From contig NZ_QZWF01000024.1 in assembly GCF_004187715.1 (NCBI RefSeq), positions 1-64,000 of the forward strand: DNA of 64,000 nucleotides, in the 5' to 3' direction. Below the pieces are notes generated by a model, which saw only the letters and a list, made by a program, of their open reading frames with translations, did no database searches and was not told the DNA's origin. Position 1 is the first letter of the stretch, and every line of letters begins with the position of its first letter. Origin of the DNA: Streptomyces sp. F001 (lineage in GTDB: Bacteria; Actinomycetota; Actinomycetes; Streptomycetales; Streptomycetaceae). Positions 1 to 8,699 of the stretch are shown piece by piece. The position numbers and the translations under genes are program-made.

Positions 1-96
1 CCGGATCGGGGTACGGATTGGTCATGATGTCCTCCGCCAGTCGGTGAACGTCGGCTGTGGACTACTCCCCGCCTACCCGGGGCCCAGCGCCGCCAG

Positions 97-792
97 TCAC
101 TCGCCGAAGTCACCGCGTGCCCGAGGTGGACCCCCGGGAGCCTGGCCGGACGACGTCAGCGCGACAGCCCGGTCCGCGCCGCCCGCGCCCCAGCCCCGGC
201 GGCTGGAGAGCACCGGCACCGATGTCGTCGTCAGCTGCTGGGCCGGGGCCATGGAGGGCTGGGCGAGGACGATCGCGTCGGCGTCGGCGACCTCGTCGGC
301 CTCGGCGGCGACGAGACGTGCGTAACTCTCCGTGTCGCCCGCCTCGAACCGCTGCCACGCGCCCTCCACCAATCGGGGCCGTACCTCGACGGGACGTCCG
401 GCGCGGCGGGCCTCCTCCTCGATCAGCGACACGGTCGGCCCGAACGTGCTCTCCAGCGTCCCGAGGACGACGACCCGGGACCCCGCGGCCACCGCGGCGG
501 CCGCCATCGGACGGTCGCCGCGCAGCACCGGCACCCCGACGCCGGCGCCGGCCGTCTCGGCGACGCCGCCGAGTGTCGAGCAGGTGCACAGCACGGCCCG
601 CGCGCCGTCGGCGACCGCCCGCTCCAGGACCGCGCGCAGGTCGTCCGCCACCGCTTCGGGGCCCTTGGCGCGGGCCCGGTCCAGCAGTTCCTCGTCGACG
701 AAGTGCCGTAGTTCCAGGCCCTGGTGGTTCTCGTCGCGCAGGGCGTCGAAGACGGGGACGTGGACGGGTGAGGTGTGCAGGAGAGCGAGCAT
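97..792 (-). CDS. Asp/Glu/hydantoin racemase-family protein
   Basis: This 231-residue protein resembles the Asp/Glu racemase superfamily. It has an N-terminal beta strand start (MLALLHTSPVHV), a Cys-containing active-site-like segment CTCSTLGGVAE near residues 68-78 and an alternating Ala/Val-rich core. The family inverts amino acids or hydantoins without a cofactor; the substrate here is unknown. The last 35-40 residues after VPVLSS are Gly/Arg-rich and unlike the family, so the natural C-terminus may have been lost by a frameshift. It is followed at 811 by a GNAT gene on the same strand, but no functional link is evident. Confidence 0.7.
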   Translation of the reverse strand: MLALLHTSPVHVPVFDALRDENHQGLELRHFVDEELLDRARAKGPEAVADDLRAVLERAVADGARAVLCTCSTLGGVAETAGAGVGVPVLRGDRPMAAAAVAAGSRVVVLGTLESTFGPTVSLIEEEARRAGRPVEVRPRLVEGAWQRFEAGDTESYARLVAAEADEVADADAIVLAQPSMAPAQQLTTTSVPVLSSRRGWGAGGADRAVALTSSGQAPGGPPRARGDFGE

Positions 793-810
793 GTACGAGG
801 GATCCCTACG

Positions 811-1158
811 TCAGAACCGGCCGGGGTGCGCCGACAGCCAGTCCTTCGCCGCCTGGAGCAGCTCCGGGTCGGCCGCCGGAGCCTCCTCGGGGTGGCGTTC
901 CGCCCACTTCACGACGTAGGGGCACAGCGGGGCGACGACGATGCCCTCGCGCTTCGCCGTGGCGTACAGCTCGCGCGCCAGCGAGCCCGCGATGCCCTTC
1001 CCCTCGTGCGCCGGTTCCACGATGGTGTGCACGGGGACCAGGGCGCGCCCCGGGGCTTCGAGGGCGAAGTACTCGATGTGGCCGACGACTTCGCCGCCGT
1101 CCCCGAGGGCCTCGAGGCGGCCGGCCGCCCGGTCGTCGCGGATCTCGATGTCGCTCAT
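811..1158 (-). CDS. GNAT-family N-acetyltransferase, YjdJ/NATD1-like
   Basis: A small acetyltransferase-fold protein of about 115 residues. It carries the acetyl-CoA pocket signature EPAHEGKGIAGSLAREL (a Q/RxxGxG/A-type loop) and a C-terminal VVAPLCPYVVKW segment typical of the short YjdJ/NATD1 group. I place the start at the ATG at 1158 because GGAG lies seven bases upstream; an in-frame GTG at 1164 is the alternative. Family members acetylate small amines or proteins and no substrate can be deduced. It sits between panD and a racemase-like gene on the same strand. Confidence 0.85.
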   Translation of the reverse strand: MSDIEIRDDRAAGRLEALGDGGEVVGHIEYFALEAPGRALVPVHTIVEPAHEGKGIAGSLARELYATAKREGIVVAPLCPYVVKWAERHPEEAPAADPELLQAAKDWLSAHPGRF

Positions 1159-1181
1159 GGGCACGCTCCTGGTCGGAAAGG

Positions 1182-1601
1182 TCAGGCCGACACGGCCTGC
1201 GGGCTGCGCTCCTGGTCCGAGCCCGGCACCGGTGCGGACGGGTCGGCACCCAGGGCCACGATCCTGTTGTCGCGGTCCACGTGCACGACCCGCGGCTTCA
1301 GTGCCCGCGCCTCGGCGTCGGTGACCTGAGCGTAACTGATGATGATCACCAGATCGCCGGGGTGGACCAGATGGGCCGCGGCACCGTTGATACCGACGAC
1401 GCCCGAGCCGCGCTCGCCCTCGATGACGTACGTCTCCAGCCGGGCGCCGTTGGTGATGTCGACGATGTGCACGAGCTCACCGGGCAGCAGATCGGCGGCG
1501 TCGAGGAGGTCCGCGTCGATGGTCACCGATCCCACGTAGTGCAGGTCGGCCTGGGTGACGGTGGCTCGGTGGATCTTGGACTTGAACAGAGTACGCAGCA
1601 C
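1182..1601 (-). CDS. panD: Aspartate 1-decarboxylase
   Basis: PanD makes beta-alanine from L-aspartate for pantothenate and coenzyme A. The protein has 139 residues, as expected, and starts MLRTLFKSKIHRATV. The self-cleavage site is present in YVGSVTID: Ser25 after Gly24 becomes the pyruvoyl cofactor. The conserved VTNG-like turn (DITNGARLETY) and GINGAAAHLVHPGD are also there. The C-terminal tail after residue 120 is variable and rich in Pro/Ser, as in other streptomycetes. It is a cytoplasmic housekeeping enzyme and its neighbours give no operon logic. Confidence 0.95.
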   Translation of the reverse strand: MLRTLFKSKIHRATVTQADLHYVGSVTIDADLLDAADLLPGELVHIVDITNGARLETYVIEGERGSGVVGINGAAAHLVHPGDLVIIISYAQVTDAEARALKPRVVHVDRDNRIVALGADPSAPVPGSDQERSPQAVSA

Positions 1602-1823
1602 TTTGGACTCCTAGAAGACGGCTCCCTGCCAGCTTCTTGCAGGTCAGGGGCGTCGTTCACTGTACATCGGCATGCCTTCGACTCGAAGACCTTTCACAAC
1701 ATCGTGCGCCGTGCGAGCAGGCTTCTCACCTGCTCGATCTGCGTGCTTCATGCTGCCGCGAAGCCGTCGAGCAGGGGCACGTACGGAAGACCGTCTCGGA
1801 CGCACGCTGATCGGATGCCGACT

Positions 1824-1844
1824 TGCCTGATGGATCATCAGGCA
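1824..1844. promoter_or_regulatory. Perfect 21-bp palindrome (possible operator)
   Basis: Arms TGCCTGATG and CATCAGGCA flank a GAT spacer. This is a perfect inverted repeat just before a truncated malate synthase fragment. The TGAT...ATCA core resembles operators of GntR- or IclR-type regulators, but no regulator is nearby. It could be a surviving operator or only part of the scar. Confidence 0.4.
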
Positions 1845-1854
1845 GATCAGGATC

Positions 1855-2142
1855 AGCGGACCGCCCACACCGGAGGGGCTTCGAACGAACGTCGGGGTCG
1901 CGCTGCGGTACCTCTCCGCCTGGCTTCGCGGCCGGGGGGCCGTCACCCTGTACGGCCTGATGGAGGAGACGGCGATAGCCGAGATCGCCCGCGTGCAGAT
2001 CCGGCAGTGGCTGCGACACCTCGTCATGGACCGGGAGACGGTGCTGGGGGCGCTCGACGACGAACTCGCCGCGCTGGGTGCCGAATACCACTGGGCCGCC
2101 CTCGACGAGGTACGGGCACTCTTCGAACGCAGCACTCTGGTA
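1855..2142 (+). pseudogene. aceB: Malate synthase, C-terminal remnant
   Basis: The frame reads EGLRTNVGVALRYLSAWLRG, then YGLMEETAIAEIARVQIRQW and LDDELAALGAEYHWAAL, which matches the C-terminal region of malate synthase A (glyoxylate plus acetyl-CoA to malate). The catalytic TIM-barrel portion is absent and the match ends near ALFERSTL, after which the frame is unrelated. It is a relic of roughly the last 95 residues. A perfect palindrome sits immediately upstream at 1824-1844. No intact copy lies in the window. Confidence 0.75.
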
Positions 2143-2267
2143 CCTGGACGGGCCTGCCTATGTCAACCGGGCCCGGGCCGCCCACACGCCACCCCCAGAT
2201 GACGTCCCGACCTGATGGCGAGCGGCCGCTCATCTCTCCTACGGAGCAGGGGTGAGCGGCCCGGCCG

Positions 2268-3062
2268 TCAGGGCATCAGCGCGATCAGCACCCGCTCCTC
2301 GAGGTCCTGCCACACGACATCGACCTCGGCGAAGCCCGCCTCGCGGAGCGCGGCCTCGTGATAGTCGACGCCCGGGGAGGCCCACTCGTCCTTGCTGCCC
2401 TCCGGCCAGATCTGGCGTCGGGCCTCGACGGCCTCCCCCAGGGCGGGCACGGATTCCGCGTTCTTCCACCAGGTCTCCCAGTCCTCGGCTCCGCGGGCGA
2501 GCGCAGCGGACTGACGGCGGGCGTTGACGGCGACGGAGGCCCCCTTGATCCGCTTGTTCCGCGAGCCGGCTGGGAGGTAGTCGGCGTTGATCAGCACGCC
2601 ACCGGGCTTGAGCAGGGTCGCGGCGGCACGGTACACCGCGACCAGCTCGGGCGGGCCCAGCCAGTGCAGTGCGGTGCTGGACAGGACCGCGTCGAAGGTG
2701 CCCGGCCTGCCGTCCTCATTGAGGGCGGTGACCCAGTGGGGGGTTCGCAGATCGGTCCGGACCCAGCGCATCCGGCCGCCGTGGTCCCCGCACGCGCCCT
2801 GCCCGATCTTCAAGAGCACCGGGTCGATGTCGACGGCGACGGCGCGGCCCTCGGGATAGCGGCGCAGCAGCCGGTCGCTGATCGCGCCGGGGCCGCAGGC
2901 GAGGTCGAGCACGGTGGGGGCGGGTCCTGGGGCGAGTTCGCCGAGGAAGTCGAACATGACGTCGAAGCGGCGCTCGCGTTGTTCGATGTAGAGGTCCTGC
3001 TGCCGGTCCCAGCGGGTGAGCAGGTCGGTCCAGGTGTCGGTGTGTTCGGCGGTGTCGGTCAT
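2268..3062 (-). CDS. Class I SAM-dependent methyltransferase (probable independent start)
   Basis: The ATG at 3062 is preceded by GGAGGAATTC, an ideal ribosome-binding site, so a free 264-residue methyltransferase is likely even though the frame is open from the upstream ATPase. Motif I is VLDLACGPGAISDRLL, the acidic motif AVAVDIDP follows, and LLKPGGVLINADYLP is the post-motif III strand. It closely resembles the Zur-boxed methyltransferase at 23568-24410 (shared SSTALHxL and GGVLxNxD patterns), so the two are probably paralogues. Its placement in a peptide/nickel-type importer operon suggests a small-molecule ligand such as a metallophore as substrate; this is inference. Confidence 0.75.
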   Translation of the reverse strand: MTDTAEHTDTWTDLLTRWDRQQDLYIEQRERRFDVMFDFLGELAPGPAPTVLDLACGPGAISDRLLRRYPEGRAVAVDIDPVLLKIGQGACGDHGGRMRWVRTDLRTPHWVTALNEDGRPGTFDAVLSSTALHWLGPPELVAVYRAAATLLKPGGVLINADYLPAGSRNKRIKGASVAVNARRQSAALARGAEDWETWWKNAESVPALGEAVEARRQIWPEGSKDEWASPGVDYHEAALREAGFAEVDVVWQDLEERVLIALMP

Positions 3063-4070
3063 GAATTCCTCCGGGGTGCCGTGGTGATCGGACGATGGGC
3101 GGCCTGAGCCGGGCAGGTGGCAGGCCACGTAGTGGCCTGCGTGGGCGGCCGGGCGGGGCTGCGGGGCGGCCAGCGGGATCAGGGGCGGTCTGGTCTCGCA
3201 GGCCGCGACGCGGTCCGGGCAGCGGGCCCGGAAGCTGCACCCGTCCTGTGCGGCCGGCGAGGGCAGCGGTCGGCTCGGCGACTCCTCGACCGGTCGTCGG
3301 CGGTGCGGGGAGTTCAGCGCTGGTGCCGCGGCGAGCAGTTTTTTGGTGTATGGGTGCAGCGGTGCCACGGCGAACGTCGCGCTGGCGGCCTGTTCCACGA
3401 TCCGGCCGCCGTACATGACCGCGATGCGGTCGGCCAGCCGTTGAACGACGGCCAGGTCGTGGGCGATGAACAGGCACGCCAGCCCGAGCCGGTCCCGTAG
3501 TTCGGACAGCAGGTTGAGCACCCCGGCCTGGATGGAGACGTCGAGCGCCGTGACCGGCTCGTCGCAGATCAGCACGTCTGGTTCCAGAGCGAGGGCGCGC
3601 GCGATGGCGACGCGCTGGCGTTGTCCACCGGACAGTTGCCCTGGGCGTCGGTCGGCGAGTTCCGGCCCCAGCCCGACGGTGTGCAGGAGGTACTCGACAC
3701 GGGCCTGCTGCTCGGCACGGCTGCCGACGTTGTGGATCCGCAGCGGTTCACGGATCGCCTCGTGGACGCTCAGCCGCGGGCTCAGCGAGAGCCCTGCGTC
3801 CTGGAAGACCATCTGGCACCGGCGTCGCACGTCGCGCGCCGCCCGCCCCCGCGCCCGGTGGACGTCCGCCCCGGCGACCCGCACGACACCGCGATCTGGT
3901 TGCAGCAGGCCGACCGCGGTCCGGGCCAGCGTCGACTTGCCGCACCCGGACTCCCCGACCAGGGCGAGGATCTCGCCCCGCTCGACCCGCAACGACACGT
4001 CGGTCAGCACCGGCCCGCCCGGTCCGCCCCTGCCGGGGTAGCCGACCGTCAATGCGTCGATCTCAAGCAC
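2268..4070 (-). CDS. Peptide/nickel-type ABC ATPase reading in frame into a SAM methyltransferase
   Basis: Residues 1-336 are a DppF/OppF-type ATPase. They show P-loop GESGCGKST, signature LSGGQRQR, Walker B VLICDEP and the family's C-terminal Cys-containing segment (GCSFRARCPDRVAACE). The frame has no stop and runs into a class I methyltransferase (residues 337-600). I choose the GTG at 4070 because it overlaps the upstream stop in GTGCTTGA, implying translational coupling. The ATPase would energise the importer encoded by the next three genes. Whether the product is really fused is uncertain, since the methyltransferase has its own strong ribosome-binding site. Confidence 0.8.
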   Translation of the reverse strand: MLEIDALTVGYPGRGGPGGPVLTDVSLRVERGEILALVGESGCGKSTLARTAVGLLQPDRGVVRVAGADVHRARGRAARDVRRRCQMVFQDAGLSLSPRLSVHEAIREPLRIHNVGSRAEQQARVEYLLHTVGLGPELADRRPGQLSGGQRQRVAIARALALEPDVLICDEPVTALDVSIQAGVLNLLSELRDRLGLACLFIAHDLAVVQRLADRIAVMYGGRIVEQAASATFAVAPLHPYTKKLLAAAPALNSPHRRRPVEESPSRPLPSPAAQDGCSFRARCPDRVAACETRPPLIPLAAPQPRPAAHAGHYVACHLPGSGRPSSDHHGTPEEFMTDTAEHTDTWTDLLTRWDRQQDLYIEQRERRFDVMFDFLGELAPGPAPTVLDLACGPGAISDRLLRRYPEGRAVAVDIDPVLLKIGQGACGDHGGRMRWVRTDLRTPHWVTALNEDGRPGTFDAVLSSTALHWLGPPELVAVYRAAATLLKPGGVLINADYLPAGSRNKRIKGASVAVNARRQSAALARGAEDWETWWKNAESVPALGEAVEARRQIWPEGSKDEWASPGVDYHEAALREAGFAEVDVVWQDLEERVLIALMP

Positions 4071-6048
4071 GGGCGCCTCCGCGGGGCCGGGGTCGGACGG
4101 CCACCCGGGCCGAGGGGTGGCGCACACAGCGAGACCGATGGGCCTCACCCACCGGGTCCAGTTCGGGCACCTCGGCGGAGCAGCCGGGTTGGACGAGGTG
4201 GCAACGCGGCCCGAAGGGGCACCCCTCGACGCTGTCCGGTCCGGCGCCTGGCGCGCCGGGCAAGGTCACGAACCGCGTTCCGGGTGCGACGGCGAGGTCG
4301 GGCACGGCGGCGAGCAGACCCTGGGTGTAAGGGTGGTCCGGCCGGGTGAGCACCCGGTGGGCCGGCCCGTGCTCGATGATCCGACCGGCATAGGCGACGG
4401 CGACGGTGTCGGCGATCTCGGCGACGACCGCTAGGTCGTGGGTCACCAGCAGGATGGCGGCTCCGGTCTGGTCGCGGTAGCGCCGCAGCAGGTCGAGGAT
4501 GTCCGCCTGAACCGTGACGTCCAGGGCGGAGGTGGGTTCGTCGGCGATGAGCAGACGCGGCCGGCCGGCCACCGCGATGGCGAGTTGGACCCGCTGGCGT
4601 ATACCTCCGGAGAGTTGGTGCGGATAGCGCGGCGCGGCGTCGGGCAGCCCGACGGCGTCCAGCAGAGAGGCGCGCCGGAGCCGGACCGCGGCCCGGTCCG
4701 TCGCGAAGCCGGACAACCGGATGGCCTGATCGAGCGATGCGCCGACGGTACGCAGCGGGTTCAGGGCGGCCAGGCTGTCCTGGAAGACGACGCCGATCTC
4801 CCGCCCGTAGATCTGCCGCAGGGCCGTCTCCGGCGCCCCGATCAGGTCGAGGGCGCCGGCTGGCGTCCGCAGCAGTGCCGAGCCGCTCACCCGCGCCGAT
4901 GGGCCGAGCAGGCCCAGGGGCCCCAGTGCCGAGCTCGACTTGCCGCTCCCGCTCTCCCCCACCAGCGCCAGGATCTCCCCGGGCGCCAGGCGAAGGCTCA
5001 TGTCGGCCACGACCCGCTGATCGCCGTAGGAGACGTTCAGCGCCTGGACCTCGAAGACCGCGCTTCCCTTTGTGGGCTCCGCGCGGTCCGCGGCTGGCCC
5101 TGCCGGGACGGGGGCGTTCACGGATGCGCCTGCCGGGACGGGGGCGTTCACGGATGCGCCGGCCGACTTCGGGCGGCGGCGTGGAACCCGCCGGCCGACG
5201 AAGAATGCCGACGGGCGTGCCCGGTCGCCGGTCGTGAGGTTCTCACCCAGCAGGTTCGCCGCCAGCACGACCGCGGTGATGGCAATCCCAGGCGGATAGG
5301 CCAGCCACCACGCGGAGTCCAGGAAAGGCCGTGCCTCGACGAGCATCGCCCCCCATTCCGCGTCGGGTGGTGGGACGCCGAGCCCGAGGAAGCTCAACGA
5401 CGCCACGGCCAGCACGATGACCCCGAGGTCGGTGCTGGCGTAGACGAGGCAGGGGCCGATGGTGGCCGGGAGCAGGTGTCGCCCGACGATCCGGCGGCGG
5501 GGTGCACCGAGCACGCGCAGCGCGTCCAGGTGCACCCCGCTGCGAGCGCCGCGGACCTGGGCGCGGGCGATCCGCGCGTAGGGCGCCCACCCGGTGAGGG
5601 CGAGGGCCAGCACGATGTTCTCCGTGCCCGGCCCTCGGACACCGATGACGGCCAACGCGACCAGCAGAGCGGGGGCGGCCATCGCGATGTCCACCAGCCC
5701 GACCAGCATCCGGTCGAAGGCGCGGCCCACGTAGCCGGCGGTGACACCGAGGACAACGCCGAGGGTGATCGAGAGCAGCAGCACGGCAGCCGTGACCGTC
5801 AGGGAGATCCGGGCCGCCTGCAGAAGCCGCGACAGCTGGTCGCGACCGAGCTGGTCGGTGCCGAGGAGGTGTTCTCCCCCGGGGGCCTGCAGCGTGGCGG
5901 CCAGGTCGTTGGCGGTGGGGTCGTACGGCATCAGCCAGGGCGCGCTCAGGCCGAGCAGGACGAATCCGACCAGGGGGACGGCCGCGGCCATGGTCCGCCG
6001 ACGGCGACGGGACAGGGCCGTGCCGGCCCCACGCTGACGTCTGATCAC
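4063..6048 (-). CDS. Fused ABC permease-ATPase, DppC-DppD type
   Basis: One 661-residue chain holds both functions. Residues 1 to about 280 are a DppC/OppC permease (LLGTDQLGRDQLSRLL, then EAA-like ALRVLGAPRRRIVGRHLLPA). About residue 328 onward is a DppD ATPase (P-loop GESGSGKSS, LSGGIRQRVQLA, LLIADEPTSALD, PFGPRCHLVQPGC). They are normally separate genes. The linker contains an exact 30-bp tandem duplication. The start is the GTG at 6048, overlapping the upstream stop as GTGA. It forms the import complex with the permease at 6045-7043 and the downstream ATPase. The intact motifs in both halves argue for a working fusion. Confidence 0.85.
   Translation of the reverse strand: MIRRQRGAGTALSRRRRRTMAAAVPLVGFVLLGLSAPWLMPYDPTANDLAATLQAPGGEHLLGTDQLGRDQLSRLLQAARISLTVTAAVLLLSITLGVVLGVTAGYVGRAFDRMLVGLVDIAMAAPALLVALAVIGVRGPGTENIVLALALTGWAPYARIARAQVRGARSGVHLDALRVLGAPRRRIVGRHLLPATIGPCLVYASTDLGVIVLAVASLSFLGLGVPPPDAEWGAMLVEARPFLDSAWWLAYPPGIAITAVVLAANLLGENLTTGDRARPSAFFVGRRVPRRRPKSAGASVNAPVPAGASVNAPVPAGPAADRAEPTKGSAVFEVQALNVSYGDQRVVADMSLRLAPGEILALVGESGSGKSSSALGPLGLLGPSARVSGSALLRTPAGALDLIGAPETALRQIYGREIGVVFQDSLAALNPLRTVGASLDQAIRLSGFATDRAAVRLRRASLLDAVGLPDAAPRYPHQLSGGIRQRVQLAIAVAGRPRLLIADEPTSALDVTVQADILDLLRRYRDQTGAAILLVTHDLAVVAEIADTVAVAYAGRIIEHGPAHRVLTRPDHPYTQGLLAAVPDLAVAPGTRFVTLPGAPGAGPDSVEGCPFGPRCHLVQPGCSAEVPELDPVGEAHRSRCVRHPSARVAVRPRPRGGARA
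5101..5160. repeat. Exact 30-bp tandem repeat inside the permease-ATPase linker
   Basis: Two identical adjacent 30-bp units (5101-5130 and 5131-5160) lie in frame in the linker of the fused permease-ATPase and encode GASVNAPVPA twice. Because the unit length is a multiple of three, copy-number change would lengthen or shorten the linker without breaking the frame. Confidence 0.95.
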
Positions 6049-7043
6049 CGCACGCTCCGGACTCGCGGGTCGACAAGGCCGTGCAGCGCGTCGGCGGCCG
6101 CGTTGGCGGCCACGATGGCGAACCCGAAGTAGGCGACGCCGCCTTGCAGGGCGGGCAGGTCCCGCGCGGCGACGGCTTGGGCGAAGTAGTCTCCGACCCC
6201 CGGCCAGCCGAAGATCTGCTCGACGATGACGGTGCCGACGAGCAGTCCGGCGACGGTGAACCCGGCCACGGTCAGTACCGGCCCGGCCGCGTTCGGCAGC
6301 GCCTCGCGCAGCAGGATCCGGCGCGGCGAGGCGCCCCGGGCCACGGCGGCCTGGATGTGGGGTGCGGCCAGCGCGTCGGCCACGGTGACCGCGACGACCC
6401 GGCTGAGCACCCCTGCCACCGGAAGCGCGAGGACGACCGTGGGCAGGAGCCAAGTGCCCGGTCCGGCCATGCCGCCGGTGGGTACCAGGCCGAGCGTCAA
6501 CGCGAGGTAGAGCACCAGCAGGTAGCCCAGCCAGAAGGGTGGCACCGCGGAGGCGGTGAGACCGACCGTACGCAGCATCCCCCGTACGAACCGCCCGCGG
6601 GCGCGCACCGACGCAAGCCCGAGGGCCAGGCCGAGGGCCACACCGAGGCCACCGCCGAGCGCCGCCAGCCAGAGGGTGACCGGCACGCGGTCGGCCAGCT
6701 CGGCGGTCACCGGCTGCCCGGTCCGGTACGACTCACCGAGATCTCCGGTGAGCGCGTTGCCGAGGAACCGGAGGTACTGCTCGGCCACCGGGCCGTCCAG
6801 GCCGAGCTCGGCGCGTACCGTCTCGATGTCCTCGGCGGTGGCGGCATCCCCGATCCGGTCGACGGCCACGGCCCGGGCCGGGTCGCCGGGGGCGAGCTGG
6901 GCCAGGGCGAACGTCATCACCGACAGAGCGAGCAGGACCATCACGAGACCTGCCGCGCGGCGCAACAGGAACCCCGCCACCGTGGCGCCGGTCCGGGGCG
7001 CGCCTACCGCACGCCCCGGAGTGGTCGATGCGGGCACACTCAC
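6045..7043 (-). CDS. Peptide/nickel-type ABC permease, DppB/NikB family
   Basis: A 332-residue integral membrane protein with about six hydrophobic segments. The DppB N-terminal pattern LAPGDPARAVA is present, followed by a periplasmic loop with LGLDGPVAEQYLRFL, and the EAA-loop region ARGASPRRILLREALPNA near the C-terminus. The GTG start at 7043 overlaps the stop of the binding-protein gene (GTGA) and its stop overlaps the next gene's GTG, so the transporter is one translationally coupled unit. Together with the fused permease it makes the membrane channel. Confidence 0.9.
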   Translation of the reverse strand: MSVPASTTPGRAVGAPRTGATVAGFLLRRAAGLVMVLLALSVMTFALAQLAPGDPARAVAVDRIGDAATAEDIETVRAELGLDGPVAEQYLRFLGNALTGDLGESYRTGQPVTAELADRVPVTLWLAALGGGLGVALGLALGLASVRARGRFVRGMLRTVGLTASAVPPFWLGYLLVLYLALTLGLVPTGGMAGPGTWLLPTVVLALPVAGVLSRVVAVTVADALAAPHIQAAVARGASPRRILLREALPNAAGPVLTVAGFTVAGLLVGTVIVEQIFGWPGVGDYFAQAVAARDLPALQGGVAYFGFAIVAANAAADALHGLVDPRVRSVR

Positions 7044-8638
7044 CTCAGTCCGACGCCGTTGAGTTCGAGGTCGTACTCGGTGGTCGGGATGGCGAACCCG
7101 GTCACGGTGTCACGCACGGCCCACAGTCGCGTGCGGTAGGCGATCGGCACGTAACCGGCGTCGGCGTACAGGGCGTCGTAGAGGGCCTGGTACTTGGCCT
7201 TGCGGTCCTTCGGGTCGCGGGCGAACAGGGCGGCGTCGACCAGCCGGTCGTAGGCGCCTGTCGCGAACACCGGTGACTCGGCGCCCTCGGCGAGGAAGGC
7301 GACCGCCGTGCTCGACGGGTCGTAGGGGGCGCCGTAGGTCTCGAAGAACGCGATGTCCCACTTTCCGGCCGCCTTGTCCTCGTAGTAGGCCGTGTCGTCG
7401 ACGAAGTCGATGTCGGTGGCGATCCCGACCTCCTTCAGTGCCCCGGCGACCGCTTCGGCGCTGCCTCGGGCGTCCTGCATGCCGTTGGCGTTGGAGGACA
7501 CCAGGAACCGCAGACGCAAGGGTTTGCCGTCCTTGCTGCGGGTGTCGCCGGATCGGGTGTACCCGGCGGCGTCGAGCGCCGCTTCGGCGGCGGCCTTGTC
7601 GAAGGTGAAGGTCTGATCGGCGCCGGAGTCGGGGACGGCGGGCGGGAAGAAGCGCGACGCCGGCTCGCCGTAGCCGAGGTAGAGCGCCTTGATGAGGGCC
7701 TTGCGGTCGAGCGCCTTGGCCACTGCCTGACGGACAGCCTTGTCCCCGGCCGGGCCCTTCGGGTTGAACCCGAGCATGACCGTGACGTCGGGCTCGCCGG
7801 TGAGAAGCCGTGCTCCGGCACCGCCCTTGCTCAACGACTTCGCCTCGACCGGGGTCATCGGGGCCAGGTAGGCGCCGCCTATGACATCCAACTCACCGTT
7901 ACGCAGGGCGGCCAGGCGCGACTGCGAGTCCTGGATGACCTTGAACTCCAGGCGGTCCAACAGCGGCTTCTTGCCCCAGTACGCGTCGTTTCGTTCCAGC
8001 ACCGCGCCGGTCGCGGAGTTGGAGACGAACTTCCACGGCCCGGTGCCCACCGGTGCGGAGAACTTGCCGTCAGCGCCGACCGAGGCAGGGCTGAGGAAGC
8101 GCACCGGCCGGGCGATCGACAGTTCCTGCAACAGCGGGTCGTACGGCTCGGAGAGGTTCAGCTTGACGGTGTCCGGGTCGATCGCCTCGACACCGGTGAT
8201 CACCTTGGAGGCGCGGAAGAAGGCGAAGTCCTTCTTGCCGACCCAGCGGTCGAAGTTCCATTTGACCGCCTTGGCGTCGAACGCGGTCCCGTCGTGGAAG
8301 GTCACGCCGTCGCGCAGGTCGAACTCGACCGACTTGCCGTCCGGAGCCACGGTCCAGGACTCGGCCAGCTCCGGTCGCAGCTTGCCGTTGGGTCCATATC
8401 CGACGAGCGCGTCGAAGACGCCGTCGAGGACGAGGAAGTTGGCGCTGAAGGTGTGCGGGTCCAGCGCCCCGGACTCGGAGGCCAGGCCGATGCGCAGGGT
8501 CCCTCCTGCCTTCGGCTCGCCTGCCTTCGGCTCGCCGGGTCCGCAGGCGGCGAGGGCGAGCGCGGCGGCGGTCGCGGTGAGACCGGCCGTCAGCGACCGG
8601 AACCGACCGACCCGGGGTCGGCGGCGGGAAGGGCTCAC
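7040..8638 (-). CDS. Extracellular solute-binding lipoprotein, peptide/nickel family 5
   Basis: A family 5 binding protein of 532 residues. It has an Arg-rich N-terminus, a hydrophobic stretch and the lipobox LALAACG, so it should be a lipoprotein on the outer face of the membrane. Family signatures include the LAESWTVAPDGKSVEFDLRD region and DGTAFDAKAVKWNFDRW. I choose the GTG at 8638 because GGAG lies just upstream and the signal peptide then has normal length. The family binds peptides, nickel, or metal-opine chelates. Nearby methyltransferases and a YbtPQ-like pair favour a metallophore, which is inference. Confidence 0.88.
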   Translation of the reverse strand: MSPSRRRPRVGRFRSLTAGLTATAAALALAACGPGEPKAGEPKAGGTLRIGLASESGALDPHTFSANFLVLDGVFDALVGYGPNGKLRPELAESWTVAPDGKSVEFDLRDGVTFHDGTAFDAKAVKWNFDRWVGKKDFAFFRASKVITGVEAIDPDTVKLNLSEPYDPLLQELSIARPVRFLSPASVGADGKFSAPVGTGPWKFVSNSATGAVLERNDAYWGKKPLLDRLEFKVIQDSQSRLAALRNGELDVIGGAYLAPMTPVEAKSLSKGGAGARLLTGEPDVTVMLGFNPKGPAGDKAVRQAVAKALDRKALIKALYLGYGEPASRFFPPAVPDSGADQTFTFDKAAAEAALDAAGYTRSGDTRSKDGKPLRLRFLVSSNANGMQDARGSAEAVAGALKEVGIATDIDFVDDTAYYEDKAAGKWDIAFFETYGAPYDPSSTAVAFLAEGAESPVFATGAYDRLVDAALFARDPKDRKAKYQALYDALYADAGYVPIAYRTRLWAVRDTVTGFAIPTTEYDLELNGVGLR

Positions 8639-8699
8639 GAGGGTTCTCCAATCGTGCGGGCGTCGGCGGACGCGCTCGCGGCAAGGCGTCGCGCATACC

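Noticed and set aside
34..96. A gene or promoter at the left edge
   Set aside because: No start, motif or palindrome is recognisable before the racemase-like stop.
57..2255. A 732-codon plus-strand open frame over the first genes
   Set aside because: It is Arg/Pro-rich low-complexity sequence opposite the racemase-like, GNAT and panD genes, which have clear family motifs. Long antisense frames are expected at this GC content.
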